DNA of 64,000 nt, taken from contig CP012809.1 in assembly GCA_001936135.1 (NCBI GenBank), positions 4,079,501 through 4,143,500 of the forward strand, given 5' to 3'. Of the stretch, positions 9,036 through 18,865 are shown one piece after another. The notes beneath the pieces are model-generated. The model was not told the DNA's origin, searched no databases, and saw only the letters and a list, made by a program, of their open reading frames with translations. Position numbers and translations under genes: made by a program. The DNA comes from Saccharomycopsis fibuligera x Saccharomycopsis cf. fibuligera (Eukaryota; Ascomycota; Saccharomycetes; Ascoideales; Saccharomycopsidaceae). Every line of letters begins with the position of its first letter. The first letter of the stretch is position 1.

Positions 9036-11339
9036 ATGTACAGTGCGCTTTCCGCAATCAGAGAACAGCGAGCAAGGAGCTTGGCTCTGAACCCTCAGCT
9101 AGTAAAAGCAGAAAAACGGGCTCATTTTATTACCTTCAATCAGTATACTGATGAGATTTTTGAATCTTTGGCTGGTACTGAGGCGCAGTATCTTCCCAAC
9201 CTCAAATCTTTCAAATCTCAGCGTGAAATCAGCTCAACAATGAGACTAGCGCTTATCGACTTCATTATCGACAAATGCTCAAAAATGGGCTTGTGCCAAA
9301 CTACCTTATTCTCAGCAATCAACCTATTTGACCGATACTGCTCAACTCGCCATTTGAAGAAAGAACACTTGGAATTGCTTGGTTTAACCTGCTTATGGAT
9401 CGCTTCCAAATACAATGACATAAAATACAAAATAGTACAACTCAATCACTTGCTTGAGTTTATCAATCACAGATTTAGTAAAAACTTGTTTAAGCAAATG
9501 GAAGTTCATGTCTTGAACAACTTAAACTGGCTTATTGCTAGCCCGACTCAAGATGTATTCATTGACTATTTTTTATGTAAAAGCTATACAACTTCTGGCG
9601 ATTTCGACGATACTTTTACTAAGCATTACTATGACTTTCTGAAAGCCGGCGCTAATTTTATTTGTGAACTAGCATTGATGTACCCAGCCATAAGCTTGGT
9701 CCACAAACCTTCCAAACTTGCATACTACTCATTACAGATTATGAATAACTGTTATCAATATGAGTTCCAAGGTCAGTTAAGTAAGCCTTCTGGAAGTCAA
9801 AAACCGCTCTTCTATGCTTTACTCGATTGTTTCAATTATCGCTTCCCAGATGCATTCCATGTGAAGTATTTCAATAATAACAAAAAAAGAAAACTCAACT
9901 CATCACCAACAGAAACCAGTCTAAATATCACAATAATATACTCTTCCATCATCAACTATATGAAAGAGTTGAGCGCCGTGAATTTGAGACTAGAGAAGCA
10001 AGCTGCTCAAAGAGCAGCCGAGGTAGCAGCAGCGGCTGCTGCTGCGGCCGCAGCAGTAACAGCAACAGCAACAGTGGAAACAGCAAGTTCTGTCTCAGCC
10101 GATGCTTATTCCCCTACCTTATTCTCTCAGTCTACTTCTCCATCCACTTATTCTTCATATAATAATACTTCTATATTGCCCTTACCATCTGGCACTACAT
10201 TGCCTCCAATATCATCATTTGCTACATCATCAGTCCATCAGCCGGTGCTGTCAAACGTTGCACCTAAATCATCATCTCCATCCAAATATGGTTCCAGAAC
10301 ACCATTTGTGCCTGACCATGAAAAATGCAATTCCTTCAGCTCAACTTCGTCTTTGTATTCCTCCAATTCGTCAGTTTTTTCAACAGTATCGTCCAAATCA
10401 AGCTCATCTACTATAAACTCTCCATTATCCTCTATACCGTCACCTAGTGTGGTACAGCTATCAAAGCAAAGTTCCAGGGATTCTAATTTAGCTACTGAAG
10501 ATATGCGTGCATACGAAAATAACCCACAAGTAAAGCCAATGAGAAATTTGACATTTTATCAGCAACAAAGAATTAATTCCTACAGCGAGGGGGTCAATAG
10601 TGCAGCCCATCACTATCAACCTTCTCTGTTTACATATCCAACTGTATTGAGTTCTTTCCCAGCTATCAGTAATAGCTCTTTGAAACGACTGAGCCTGGTT
10701 ATGGCTTCTAGTAGCAGGAGTCACCACTATGTGCCGAGCATCGACTCTATTAGCGATAATGACTCTGTACACCATGTATCTCACCAATACTTGAACGTGC
10801 CTAGCGACTGTCATCAACACCCACAGAAAAATCACGCTTATACTCTTCCTGCATTATCATCAGCACCATCATCCTCCTCTTCATTTTCTATGAAGCCGCT
10901 TCATCATCAAATTTCGGCTTCTCAACTCAGTGCTGTACAATATCATACTAGCAACTTTAACAACAGCAACAACAACAACAGTGATTTAAGTCATAGCTTT
11001 AATCAAACACATAACCTCAATCATAATAATCTTAATCACCATCCTAATTCTTACATCAATAATCAACCACTGTATCATCAGTTGCATAGTTTCCAAAGCA
11101 TGCCTATGATGAATCAATTTAAGGATTCGCATAGATTCAGCACCGGTTCTATTCCAACAACAGTTTCCATCAATAATGCTAAGTTTTCTACCAGAAATGC
11201 TGAAAATGAGTCGCAAAGTCAGGAGTCATATAGAAATAAGAAAATAAAGATGTTTTCTTCTTCTTCTTCATCTTCAAGCTCCAGTGGAGTGGGCAGATAT
11301 TCCAAATCTACTGGAAAGGAAAAAAAAAAGAAGCTATAA
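9036..11339 (+). CDS. CLN3: G1 cyclin, Cln3 type
   Basis: A 767-residue cyclin. The cyclin box lies at about residues 20-190, starting with NPQLVKAEKRAHFITFNQYT and continuing through MRLALIDFIIDKC, LFSAINLFDRYCS and LTCLWIASKYND. This order and the MRxLxxDFI pattern resemble S. cerevisiae Cln3, which activates Cdk1 at Start and leads to SBF/MBF gene expression. The C-terminal two thirds are low-complexity: a KKRK basic motif and poly-Ala after the box, then Ser/Thr/Pro-rich and His/Asn-rich stretches and a basic KEKKKKK end, consistent with an unstable regulatory tail. The start is the first ATG after the ATG-free leader and gives the full cyclin N-terminus. Another Cln/Hgc1-type G1 cyclin is possible, but the N-terminal match favours Cln3. 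Confidence 0.75.
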   Translation: MYSALSAIREQRARSLALNPQLVKAEKRAHFITFNQYTDEIFESLAGTEAQYLPNLKSFKSQREISSTMRLALIDFIIDKCSKMGLCQTTLFSAINLFDRYCSTRHLKKEHLELLGLTCLWIASKYNDIKYKIVQLNHLLEFINHRFSKNLFKQMEVHVLNNLNWLIASPTQDVFIDYFLCKSYTTSGDFDDTFTKHYYDFLKAGANFICELALMYPAISLVHKPSKLAYYSLQIMNNCYQYEFQGQLSKPSGSQKPLFYALLDCFNYRFPDAFHVKYFNNNKKRKLNSSPTETSLNITIIYSSIINYMKELSAVNLRLEKQAAQRAAEVAAAAAAAAAAVTATATVETASSVSADAYSPTLFSQSTSPSTYSSYNNTSILPLPSGTTLPPISSFATSSVHQPVLSNVAPKSSSPSKYGSRTPFVPDHEKCNSFSSTSSLYSSNSSVFSTVSSKSSSSTINSPLSSIPSPSVVQLSKQSSRDSNLATEDMRAYENNPQVKPMRNLTFYQQQRINSYSEGVNSAAHHYQPSLFTYPTVLSSFPAISNSSLKRLSLVMASSSRSHHYVPSIDSISDNDSVHHVSHQYLNVPSDCHQHPQKNHAYTLPALSSAPSSSSSFSMKPLHHQISASQLSAVQYHTSNFNNSNNNNSDLSHSFNQTHNLNHNNLNHHPNSYINNQPLYHQLHSFQSMPMMNQFKDSHRFSTGSIPTTVSINNAKFSTRNAENESQSQESYRNKKIKMFSSSSSSSSSSGVGRYSKSTGKEKKKKL

Positions 11340-12147
11340 CTTTGTGCTATCTTTGCCGGCCATGACAATGGGCTGGCTCTTCTCCTTTGAGGCACACTAT
11401 AAAGTCAGCCAAAGTGTTACTTTATATGCCAGTCAGCTGCTGCTTTCCACCTGATCGTTTTCAGCCTTGGTATCTGTTCTATACTATATATTACTTTTCA
11501 GCTGTTGAAGAAACAATAGCTTGTTTATGTTTTCAGACCATTACAAAACTGAAGCATTGCCTTTATATTATAATTCTCACTAATCTATATTATTTTCCTT
11601 GTTCATGTTTGTTCGCGTAGGTTTGTCCGTTGACATTAGTGTGTTAATAGATAAGTTTTTACCCACTTTCCACATACAGGGCGAATATGCCCAGCCTCGG
11701 GTACGTGTGCGCGCGCCCAAATACAATAAAAAAATTAAAAAAATAAAAAAAAAATACCAAAATGGGTATCGCAGGTTTACATGTTTAACCATTTTTGGAA
11801 TCAATGGCCATACTTGTCATCACTGGCAGAAGGTCAAAGTAGTAGTTACTACTGATCAGAGGAGATACCGTGGAAATGTATATATTTTCTCGCACTTGGA
11901 AAAGAAAGAAGGGCGTTTTTCGTTTCTCAACATGCATTAGTGCCCGTGCCCGTGCCCGTCTGCACCACACAGCTAAAATAGCACATTCCACCTGGAGTGT
12001 GCCCTATCACTCCAAATATAGCTGTTTACAACACAGACAGACTTTACAAGCTTATATATTCGTTCTTTCTTTCTTTCCTTTGTCACAACCTTGGTATCTG
12101 GGTTCTATTATCATAGTTGTTAACATCATCGCTATTCACACAAAATA
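11340..12147. other. intergenic region between cyclin and secreted protein genes
   Basis: About 800 bp with A-rich tracts near 11726-11758 and three tandem copies of GTGCCC at about 11941-11958. The right half is presumably the promoter of the gene at 12148. No further gene is visible. Confidence 0.5.
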
Positions 12148-12870
12148 ATGAAGCCAGCAACAATCGCTTTTACCGCAAGCACTTTGCTTTTTGTTTCAGT
12201 GTCAGCTCATGCTGTTCCTGAAGAAGGCAGCTATACCAGACCAGCAGCAATCAGGGAACAGAAAGGCAGTGACGATGATGACGATGGTGATAAAACTTCA
12301 TCAACAACCTCAAAAAGTACACTGGTTAGCAAGTCATCATCGCTGACCGAGTCCAATAGAAATGTGTTGAGAACTTCTATAAGCAATAGCAACGCTGACA
12401 GTGATGACGACGACGACAACGAGGATGATGATAAACATAGCACTACTCACAGCAGCAAACACTCATCATCATCATCATCATCATCACCATCATCGCACTC
12501 ATCATCTTTGAAGTCTGGTTGGAAAATCATCACTGTTCAAGCAAATTCCAGTCTGGCCCATTCAACTAACAAGCACTCCCTAAGCACAAGTCTCAAAAAT
12601 TCCACCACTTCTTCAAGATTTTCAACGACAGATCCTTCAACTACTCATGTTACGGCAAAGAAGACCAAAGGAGCTTCATCCAGCTCAAAAAAGAGAAAGA
12701 AGAAGAAGAACAAGAAGAGCTCCAGTGCTTCTGTTTCCAGTCATGCTGGTGCTGCCAACTTGAGGGTTTTTGCAAGCAGTTACAATGCTAACGATAACCA
12801 ATACATGAAATGGATTCATGGTGCTGCAGTTGGTGGCCTCGGGGCAGTTGTTGCCATCAGTTTGCTATGA
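12148..12870 (+). CDS. secreted Ser-rich, probably GPI-anchored protein
   Basis: A 240-residue protein with a clear signal peptide (about residues 1-22, hydrophobic core then AHA). The middle is Ser/Thr-rich with two acidic Asp clusters (about 41-46 and 87-94) and a run of Ser around 107-115. A strongly basic Lys/Arg block lies near 174-191. The C-terminus ends in about 19 hydrophobic or small residues (WIHGAAVGGLGAVVAISLL) with no cytoplasmic tail, as in GPI-attachment signals; possible omega residues lie in the SSYNANDN stretch. The composition suggests a cell-wall or plasma-membrane protein. I recognise no family. A secreted single-pass protein without GPI is the alternative. Confidence 0.7.
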   Translation: MKPATIAFTASTLLFVSVSAHAVPEEGSYTRPAAIREQKGSDDDDDGDKTSSTTSKSTLVSKSSSLTESNRNVLRTSISNSNADSDDDDDNEDDDKHSTTHSSKHSSSSSSSSPSSHSSSLKSGWKIITVQANSSLAHSTNKHSLSTSLKNSTTSSRFSTTDPSTTHVTAKKTKGASSSSKKRKKKKNKKSSSASVSSHAGAANLRVFASSYNANDNQYMKWIHGAAVGGLGAVVAISLL

Positions 12871-12937
12871 TTTTATAATCTACCGAGTTTATTTTTCCTG
12901 ATGCTGATGCTGGTTATCAGTATTATTTGAATTTTTT

Positions 12938-12961
12938 CCCCCCCCCCCCCCCCCCCCCCCC
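12938..12961. repeat. poly(C) 24-mer
   Basis: Twenty-four consecutive C residues 67 bp after the stop codon of the secreted protein gene, followed at 13013-13032 by 20 T. Long G/C homopolymers are rare in this AT-rich sequence. Confidence 0.95.
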
Positions 12962-13993
12962 ACCTCCTCTAGATGGCTCATTTTTTCGTTCCAACTTATT
13001 GCATACATCTCATTTTTTTTTTTTTTTTTTTTGTTTGTTTATTTGTTTGTTTGTTGATTACCTTTCAATTCATCTTCTGTCCATTGATTCCAATGGGGGG
13101 CACTGTATTACTAAAATCTAACTTTTTTTTCCTTTCTTTATAACTTAATAACTTGACTAGCTGTTTTGCAGACTGTCTCTAATGAATAATTTGCTTTCTT
13201 ATCAATATTTTGATGTTTCCCCATTGAGTATATTTTTGCTCAACGTGAATACGCTTCTGCAGTCTTTCTGTGTACAACATCTTGCCGAAATATTCGCAAT
13301 AGCAAAGAAGCAGTATGATTTTTTGTATACATGAAATGACAAAACTAAAAAAAGCTTTCCATCCTGTTAACACATGTTAGCGGTTTATTGAAGCAAACTG
13401 GTAAAGTTGGTGTCGGTAGCAAATACATAAACATCAAGGACTGGTGGGACTGAACAATAACTGCAAGCGAAGACCACATTTCCTCGTCGATTGCCGCGCC
13501 ATACCTGCGTACACCTGCATAGCCATGCGTTAGAGAAAGCAAGGGTTTTGGGAGTTTGAAAAGGCAAAGGAAATGCGATAAATGCCATCCATCACTGCAG
13601 TGTCAGTTAAGAGTAAAACGGAATCAGTGCTATTACACGCCTTCCTCTTTTTTTTTTTATTTTTTCTTTCTTCTCTTCTTTATATACATATATATATACA
13701 AAACACCTACTCATTACCAGTTGCTTTCTTCCAGGTTGCGCTGAATTGCAAAATTTGATACAGTTTTTAGTTTAATTTTTTGCAATTTGTTCTCTATCGG
13801 TGTTATTAAATTTGAAGGCTTAGACATTGCGCTTTTACTACTTTTTCCAATTTTCCTCAACAGCTTGTACTATAAATTTTGCCAGCCTTTTGATCTCGAA
13901 ATAAAAAAGCAGAGAAAAAGAAAAAGTAAATTCAAAAAACAAAAAATTTCCTTTTAAAACCAGATAAGCAGCAACACGTCTACCATTGTCACG

Positions 13994-14049
13994 CCAATAT
14001 TCCAATATTCCAATATTCCAATATTCCAATATTCTAATATTCTAATATC
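13994..14049 (+). repeat. tandem octamer array CCAATATT x7
   Basis: Seven contiguous 8-bp units: five exact CCAATATT (13994-14033), then CTAATATT and CTAATATC. Each exact unit holds a CCAAT pentamer. The array ends 19 bp before the ATG at 14069, so it is probably in the 5' leader or core promoter of that gene. Confidence 0.95.
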
Positions 14050-14068
14050 CTTTTAACGCCATTTCGAG

Positions 14069-14572
14069 ATGTCACAATCAAACGAATTTCAACTTCAAGA
14101 TTTAAGCAGCGCTAGCAGTGACCGGTCCCAGTCGCAATCAAGAGCATCGGATAGCTTCACTGCTCACACCAACGACACTGAACAGAATCTGCTTGATAAT
14201 GATAACATCTACAAATACACTCATCAAAAGCCATCGTTATTTAGAAGAGTGTCGCGTGTATTCTTGAGAAGACCAAACTTGAAAATCATAATAGTGGTGG
14301 CGCTTGCTATTTTTATTGCTTTCAATATAATAGCGGCGTTCAGTCCCAGCGCAAGTTCGAGCTCAGGCTCAGATACCGAAACATCATCAGGATCCTCCGA
14401 AAAATCGTTCAGTAGCATCAAGGATTACTGGAAAACTTACAAAAATAATATTGGCGGGAAAGTCGGCAACTCAACCATAATACAATATATCCCTAGTTAC
14501 GTGAATATCGGTAAAACTTTTGGTGAGAACAGCAAAGATAAGCGCAGTACATTCATTGCCTTGCACGATTGA
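14069..14572 (+). CDS. small single-pass membrane protein, unknown function
   Basis: A 167-residue frame. Residues 1-70 are polar and Ser/Gln/Asp-rich and end in an Arg-rich stretch (FRRVSRVFLRRPN). One hydrophobic span at about 72-92 (KIIIVVALAIFIAFNIIAAF) follows, then a Ser/Gly-rich linker and a 55-residue C-terminal segment. The positive residues before the span predict a type II topology with the C-terminus in the lumen or outside. The layout resembles the N-terminal anchor and stalk of Golgi or vacuolar type II enzymes, but no catalytic domain follows before the stop. It may be a genuine small protein or a gene that lost its lumenal domain. The family is not recognised. Confidence 0.6.
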   Translation: MSQSNEFQLQDLSSASSDRSQSQSRASDSFTAHTNDTEQNLLDNDNIYKYTHQKPSLFRRVSRVFLRRPNLKIIIVVALAIFIAFNIIAAFSPSASSSSGSDTETSSGSSEKSFSSIKDYWKTYKNNIGGKVGNSTIIQYIPSYVNIGKTFGENSKDKRSTFIALHD

Positions 14573-14764
14573 TGTGGGGGTTTGGTGTTGTGTTTTGAGT
14601 TTTAGTTTTTAGCGCTTTGGCCAATAGATGAATTAATAGACGATTTATGAAATACTGGAACCAAAGTGTTACGTTTCTGGTAAGTCTTTGACAGCTTTTT
14701 TTTTTTTTTTCTTCCGACTCTAGTGTCAAGTCAGCCCTGTTTTTGTAAGCTTTGGAATATGGCT

Positions 14765-14800
<36 letters not shown>

Positions 14801-15626
14801 CTTCATTCGAGTTATTCAGACATCCGAGGAAGATGGAATTAGAATCAATGATCATCGACAATGGCTATCGATTACCTGCACTGTCTAGTGTTAGCTTTAA
14901 GGAAAGAAGCCTTCAAATAGAACAGGTGTTATTGAACAAAGGAAACGCTCCAAATATGTAGAACTGAAAGCATCACAAACATAGCTCTTTAGCCGTAAAT
15001 GCATCCCCAAATAATACAGATTGACGGCTAAAACTAAATTTTAGAAACAAATTAATGTATGCAACCCCATAAGGAAGTAAAGTAGTACGACCAGTTGCTG
15101 AATGCGGGAAATTGACGTGAGCCCCGAGGTGCCTAACGTATACTGCAACGTTTGGTTAACAGAAAAAAATAAACGTCAAACAACGATGCAAAAAGAACGT
15201 TTTCAAAAAGAACAGTAAAATTGACAATTGTACCGTGAATTTTTGTTTTCGAGGCCCAGCAGTCCAAATTTTAGTAGCTGGTGCATATACGCATAACAAA
15301 CTGACATTGAGTATACAGATTCTAAAAAGCAGTTATTCTTAATTATTGATAAACGCTTCCACAGATGCGTAATGCAACTGATGCTCACTGCCAGATTTAT
15401 GATACTACTGTGTAATAAACGCAAACAGACGATGCCACTTCAGGTTCTTCAAGCCAATAGTATCTGAAAACCTCTTTGTGGCTAGCACTCAAATTTGATA
15501 CAAAGCTCAACCTGCTGTTTGAAGCATAGACGTACAAAGAAAAAAAATGATAAAGTTCGCATTAATCACGTAAACTATAGCTATGTACAGATCATCATCA
15601 ATAAAACATCAAAACATATCACAATA
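14573..15626. other. intergenic region between two convergent genes
   Basis: About 1 kb between the 3' ends of the small membrane protein gene and FMC1. It contains a CAT trinucleotide repeat at 14769-14800 and a T-run near 14697-14710. No gene or RNA was recognised. Confidence 0.5.
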
Positions 15627-16121
15627 CTAAAAGTTTTCAGGAACATCCAAACCAACTCTGCGAGCAGTCTTCTTGACCTTCTCCTCTTGAGTCATACCCA
15701 TACCTGGATTATATCTCTCTAACAACTCCTGGTACTGTCTTTGTGATCTCAAAAAGTTCTCCACCACATAAACTACACTGGCTTTATGGAGCAAATTTGC
15801 CTCCTTTTCTTCCGGCTGAACCTGGCCAATTTCCACCAAAGCTCTGTAATTTTCGGATAGCTGTAAAGAATTGGTGTATTTAGCTTCCTGACTAGCTGCC
15901 TGCTGTTGCTGTAACTGCTGTTTTCTTTCTTGAATTATTTGTTCAACTTCTTCTTTAGTTTTGTTGCTCTTCAAAAGGTTCATTTTATGGTAAGCGAGCA
16001 TAGCATCTTGTTTCTTTACTTGATCCTTGTTGTGGAGCTCATATATGCGTTTATTTTGAGCCAAAAGTTCGCGATAAAGCTTCTTGTAGTTGGATTTGAG
16101 CACTTGAGCTGCACTAGACAT
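15627..16121 (-). CDS. FMC1: Fmc1, mitochondrial F1-ATPase assembly factor
   Basis: A 164-residue protein. The C-terminus (ELLERYNPGMGMTQEEKVKK, then TARRVGLDVPE) matches the conserved end of S. cerevisiae Fmc1, which acts in the mitochondrial matrix with Atp12 to assemble the F1 sector of ATP synthase, especially at high temperature. An LYR tripeptide at residues 15-17 (NYKKLYREL) agrees with the LYR-motif family to which Fmc1 belongs. The central part is Gln-rich and helical, with seven Gln near 70. Length is close to the 155 residues of the S. cerevisiae protein. The only plausible start is at 16121. Identification is confident. Confidence 0.9.
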   Translation of the reverse strand: MSSAAQVLKSNYKKLYRELLAQNKRIYELHNKDQVKKQDAMLAYHKMNLLKSNKTKEEVEQIIQERKQQLQQQQAASQEAKYTNSLQLSENYRALVEIGQVQPEEKEANLLHKASVVYVVENFLRSQRQYQELLERYNPGMGMTQEEKVKKTARRVGLDVPENF

Positions 16122-16856
16122 TTTAGGATTGTGGGATTCGTTACGAGTATGTGAATCAAAAGATCTTACTAATCAATCCAGTTAACGCGAGTTGATAGAC
16201 AGGTAGCGGCAAACTATGTGGGGCTGGTGGAATGCAAACAATGCAAAAATCTAATGCAACTATTTTCAAATTGAGGGTTGAAGTGGACCAGTGATGTAAT
16301 CCTTAAAGAGAATTTGATATTCAGCGTCAGTGCAGTAAAACAAAAAAAAAACAAAATAAATAAATAGTATATGGTGTTTCTCTACTATGGGGGTTCCGTT
16401 TTCTAGTGCTAACACAAAAGACAAAAACTTTTTTATTTTTACTGCGGAGCCCTTAGCCCGGTTATGTGCACGGGTATGATCTCCAAACGGTCTCATAATG
16501 ACTCCAAACTAGGGTTATTGCAGAATGTGAGTGATTGTAAAAGGCCTCTTCAAAATATTATTGTAAGTGTAAATCCGTTTGGAAAATAATATAACAAGCG
16601 AATTTAATTGTTTTTCTCAGTTCTATGAAGCCACTGAGTGATGGCGATAGTGTTACGAGAGCGTGCTTTATCGCAAACAGTATGCAGGAGCCAAGGCCCC
16701 AAGTGATCTGGATAACGGCCGCTTGTTAAGACTACATCAAGCAACAATAGAAAACTAAAAAATACAAGAAATTTATTAAAAACGCTTTTGAAGGCATTTT
16801 GAAAGGCCAAAAAAGAGGCTATATAAGAAATTAAGCTAGCATCGCATAGAGGAAAT

Positions 16857-16892
<36 letters not shown>

Positions 16893-17107
16893 AGCTAACT
16901 GGCGAATTGAATGCGAGAATGGAGAATTGATAGACAATTAAAATGATTAATTGTAATTTTAAAACGAAGAAAATCAAATTTTGAGCATACTGGAAGATAA
17001 ATCTTTTTAATTTGTTTTTGTTTTGCATACATGGACAAAAACATTAGGAGAAAAATAGTCTATGAACCAATGTTTCAGCCAACGAGTTTTGGTAGCTGTA
17101 ACTGGAA
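16122..17107. other. intergenic region between FMC1 and phosphatase gene
   Basis: About 1 kb between two genes read in the same direction; it should hold the FMC1 promoter and the phosphatase 3' UTR. It contains 33 consecutive A at 16858-16890. Short frames here are unsupported. Confidence 0.5.
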
Positions 17108-18865
17108 TTAGGAACTTGGATGACCATCAGTTACAATTTTGGTGTAGTCATAGTTGACTTCAAAACAGGAGTTAGCGAAATCAGCCTTATCCCACAACGT
17201 GCTTAAATGCTCAACGAATTTGTCAAAATCGCACCAGCCATCATCTCTTGCTTCACAATACTCAGGGAAGTTTTCGTGAAGAGGAATAGTGTGATCATTC
17301 AATGTCATATGGATGTATTTGAAAGTTTGTTTGTCTTCACGCTTATGGTGGCCGTCATGTTGACCACCATTACCGTGTTGACCATGTGGAGGAGGAGGAG
17401 GATGTGGACCATCGTTATGATGATCATGGCCTGCAGTTGCTCTGCTTGCTGGAATTTCTTCATCACATTCAATGACTTCAAAGAATGTTTGAGAAGCAAA
17501 CGGCACCACGGCGCTTACATCAAAAGGTGTCTTTTTGTCACCCAATTTACCATCAGTGCTGAATTCCGAAACAAATTGTTTCATTCCCAAAGCAGTGAAG
17601 ATACTGGAGATGGTAGCGTCATGAGTGAAATCAAAGTAAAAAGTTTGGTTTGATGGGAAGTAAGTTTCATTGGTGTCTAACGTGGTGTTTTGCAATGCGA
17701 CTTCAGAGTAATTGAATTGGTTTGCTGGAGCACCAGTAAGTCTATGTTTGAATTCCTCAACCCAACCAATACCCATTGCTCTACCAATTGGAGAGCCAAA
17801 CATGTAGTCATTATACCAGTTCCAAGACAGGTAATATTCAAAGTCTTCCCATTCTTGCTGGGTGAAAAGGTTGCAGAAATGAGAGAATCCCAAGTTATTG
17901 GTTTCATAAGCACACAATTGCTGCATTGAAAGAACATCCTTGTAACTGAGCTCAATTCCAGTAATTTGCTTATTCAATCTTTCCACTGCATTGGTAAGGT
18001 ATTTCACCAAAAATTTGGAGCTGGCAGTAGCAGCTGGGTTTACTGCAAGAATTTTGTATGCAACGGGACAGTTTTCAAAACTTGCTAAAGTGTTATTGAA
18101 GCCATATTGGTCAATTATAAGCTCCAAATTGACGTAATCTTGCCAGTCAAGGCCAAAAAAGCCGGCCAAAAAGTACTCTGCAGTTTTGGTGATTCTGTCC
18201 TGAGTAGTAGCTCTAGCCACAATTTTTTCTGGATTATTCCAGTCAAAAAGTTGTCCATATCTGAAAAATGATCTGACACCTTTATCAAAAAGCTGCTGGT
18301 TGCCGAGTTTGGTTAAAAGGTTTACACCTTGGTCATATTTCCAGTTATTCAAGAAAGACAACTCACCCGAAGCAGAAAAGTTATCAAACTGGGAACCAGT
18401 TTCAAACGTCTTAGCAAAGGCAATAGAGGAATCTGGATAACGCGAACCATGTCTGGAAAGTAAGTGAACCTGTTTGATGGAACACTGCTCTGGCAAAGCG
18501 TACTCATAAACACCCCATGAGTTCTTGTTAACGTAGTATGGTGACAAGTTACCGAGCAACTCAAAAGTGTTTCTGTCGCCTTCTTTGTGGCCCTTGGCCT
18601 GGATTGCGGTTTCTATAGGTTGTGGTGCTGTGTAGGAGCTGGTTGGGATGCCATAGGTTATATGAGCCGGATCAGTGGCCGCGAGGAATGGCGCGCCCGC
18701 GGTAGCGGTAGAGCCGAGGAAGCCTATGTTGGTTGGGAAAAGCGCGGAGTCGTCCAGCAGTTGTTGAGCGGAAAGCGTGGTGGTGGTGCCTGAGCTGGCA
18801 ACAGCGGACACGCTGAGCGGAAATGCCGCGGCGATGAAGACGAGGCTGGCAAACGGAAGGATCAT
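17108..18865 (-). CDS. secreted histidine acid phosphatase / phytase family
   Basis: A 585-residue protein from the ATG at 18865. The frame extends 33 codons upstream, but a signal peptide (MILPFASLVFIAAAFPLSVSA) begins exactly at this internal Met. The histidine acid phosphatase signature RHGSRYP is at 138-144 (nucleophile His139), and the proton-donor HD motif is at 415-416 (FTHDATIS). Several N-x-S/T sites and paired Cys residues suggest a glycosylated extracellular enzyme that releases phosphate from organic phosphates, as Pho5-type phosphatases and fungal phytases do. A His/Gly/Pro-rich insert occupies about 480-508, followed by a basic KRED. Length exceeds the roughly 470 residues of Pho5. 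No CACGTG/CACGTT Pho4 box was seen within about 400 bp upstream. Confidence 0.88.
   Translation of the reverse strand: MILPFASLVFIAAAFPLSVSAVASSGTTTTLSAQQLLDDSALFPTNIGFLGSTATAGAPFLAATDPAHITYGIPTSSYTAPQPIETAIQAKGHKEGDRNTFELLGNLSPYYVNKNSWGVYEYALPEQCSIKQVHLLSRHGSRYPDSSIAFAKTFETGSQFDNFSASGELSFLNNWKYDQGVNLLTKLGNQQLFDKGVRSFFRYGQLFDWNNPEKIVARATTQDRITKTAEYFLAGFFGLDWQDYVNLELIIDQYGFNNTLASFENCPVAYKILAVNPAATASSKFLVKYLTNAVERLNKQITGIELSYKDVLSMQQLCAYETNNLGFSHFCNLFTQQEWEDFEYYLSWNWYNDYMFGSPIGRAMGIGWVEEFKHRLTGAPANQFNYSEVALQNTTLDTNETYFPSNQTFYFDFTHDATISSIFTALGMKQFVSEFSTDGKLGDKKTPFDVSAVVPFASQTFFEVIECDEEIPASRATAGHDHHNDGPHPPPPPHGQHGNGGQHDGHHKREDKQTFKYIHMTLNDHTIPLHENFPEYCEARDDGWCDFDKFVEHLSTLWDKADFANSCFEVNYDYTKIVTDGHPSS

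Larger units (their letters stand above)
12871..14068. other. intergenic region between 12148 gene and small membrane protein
   Basis: About 1.2 kb holding the poly(C) and poly(T) tracts, and just before the next start codon the CCAATATT octamer array. The short frames are not convincing. Apart from these repeats I see nothing recognisable. Confidence 0.5.
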
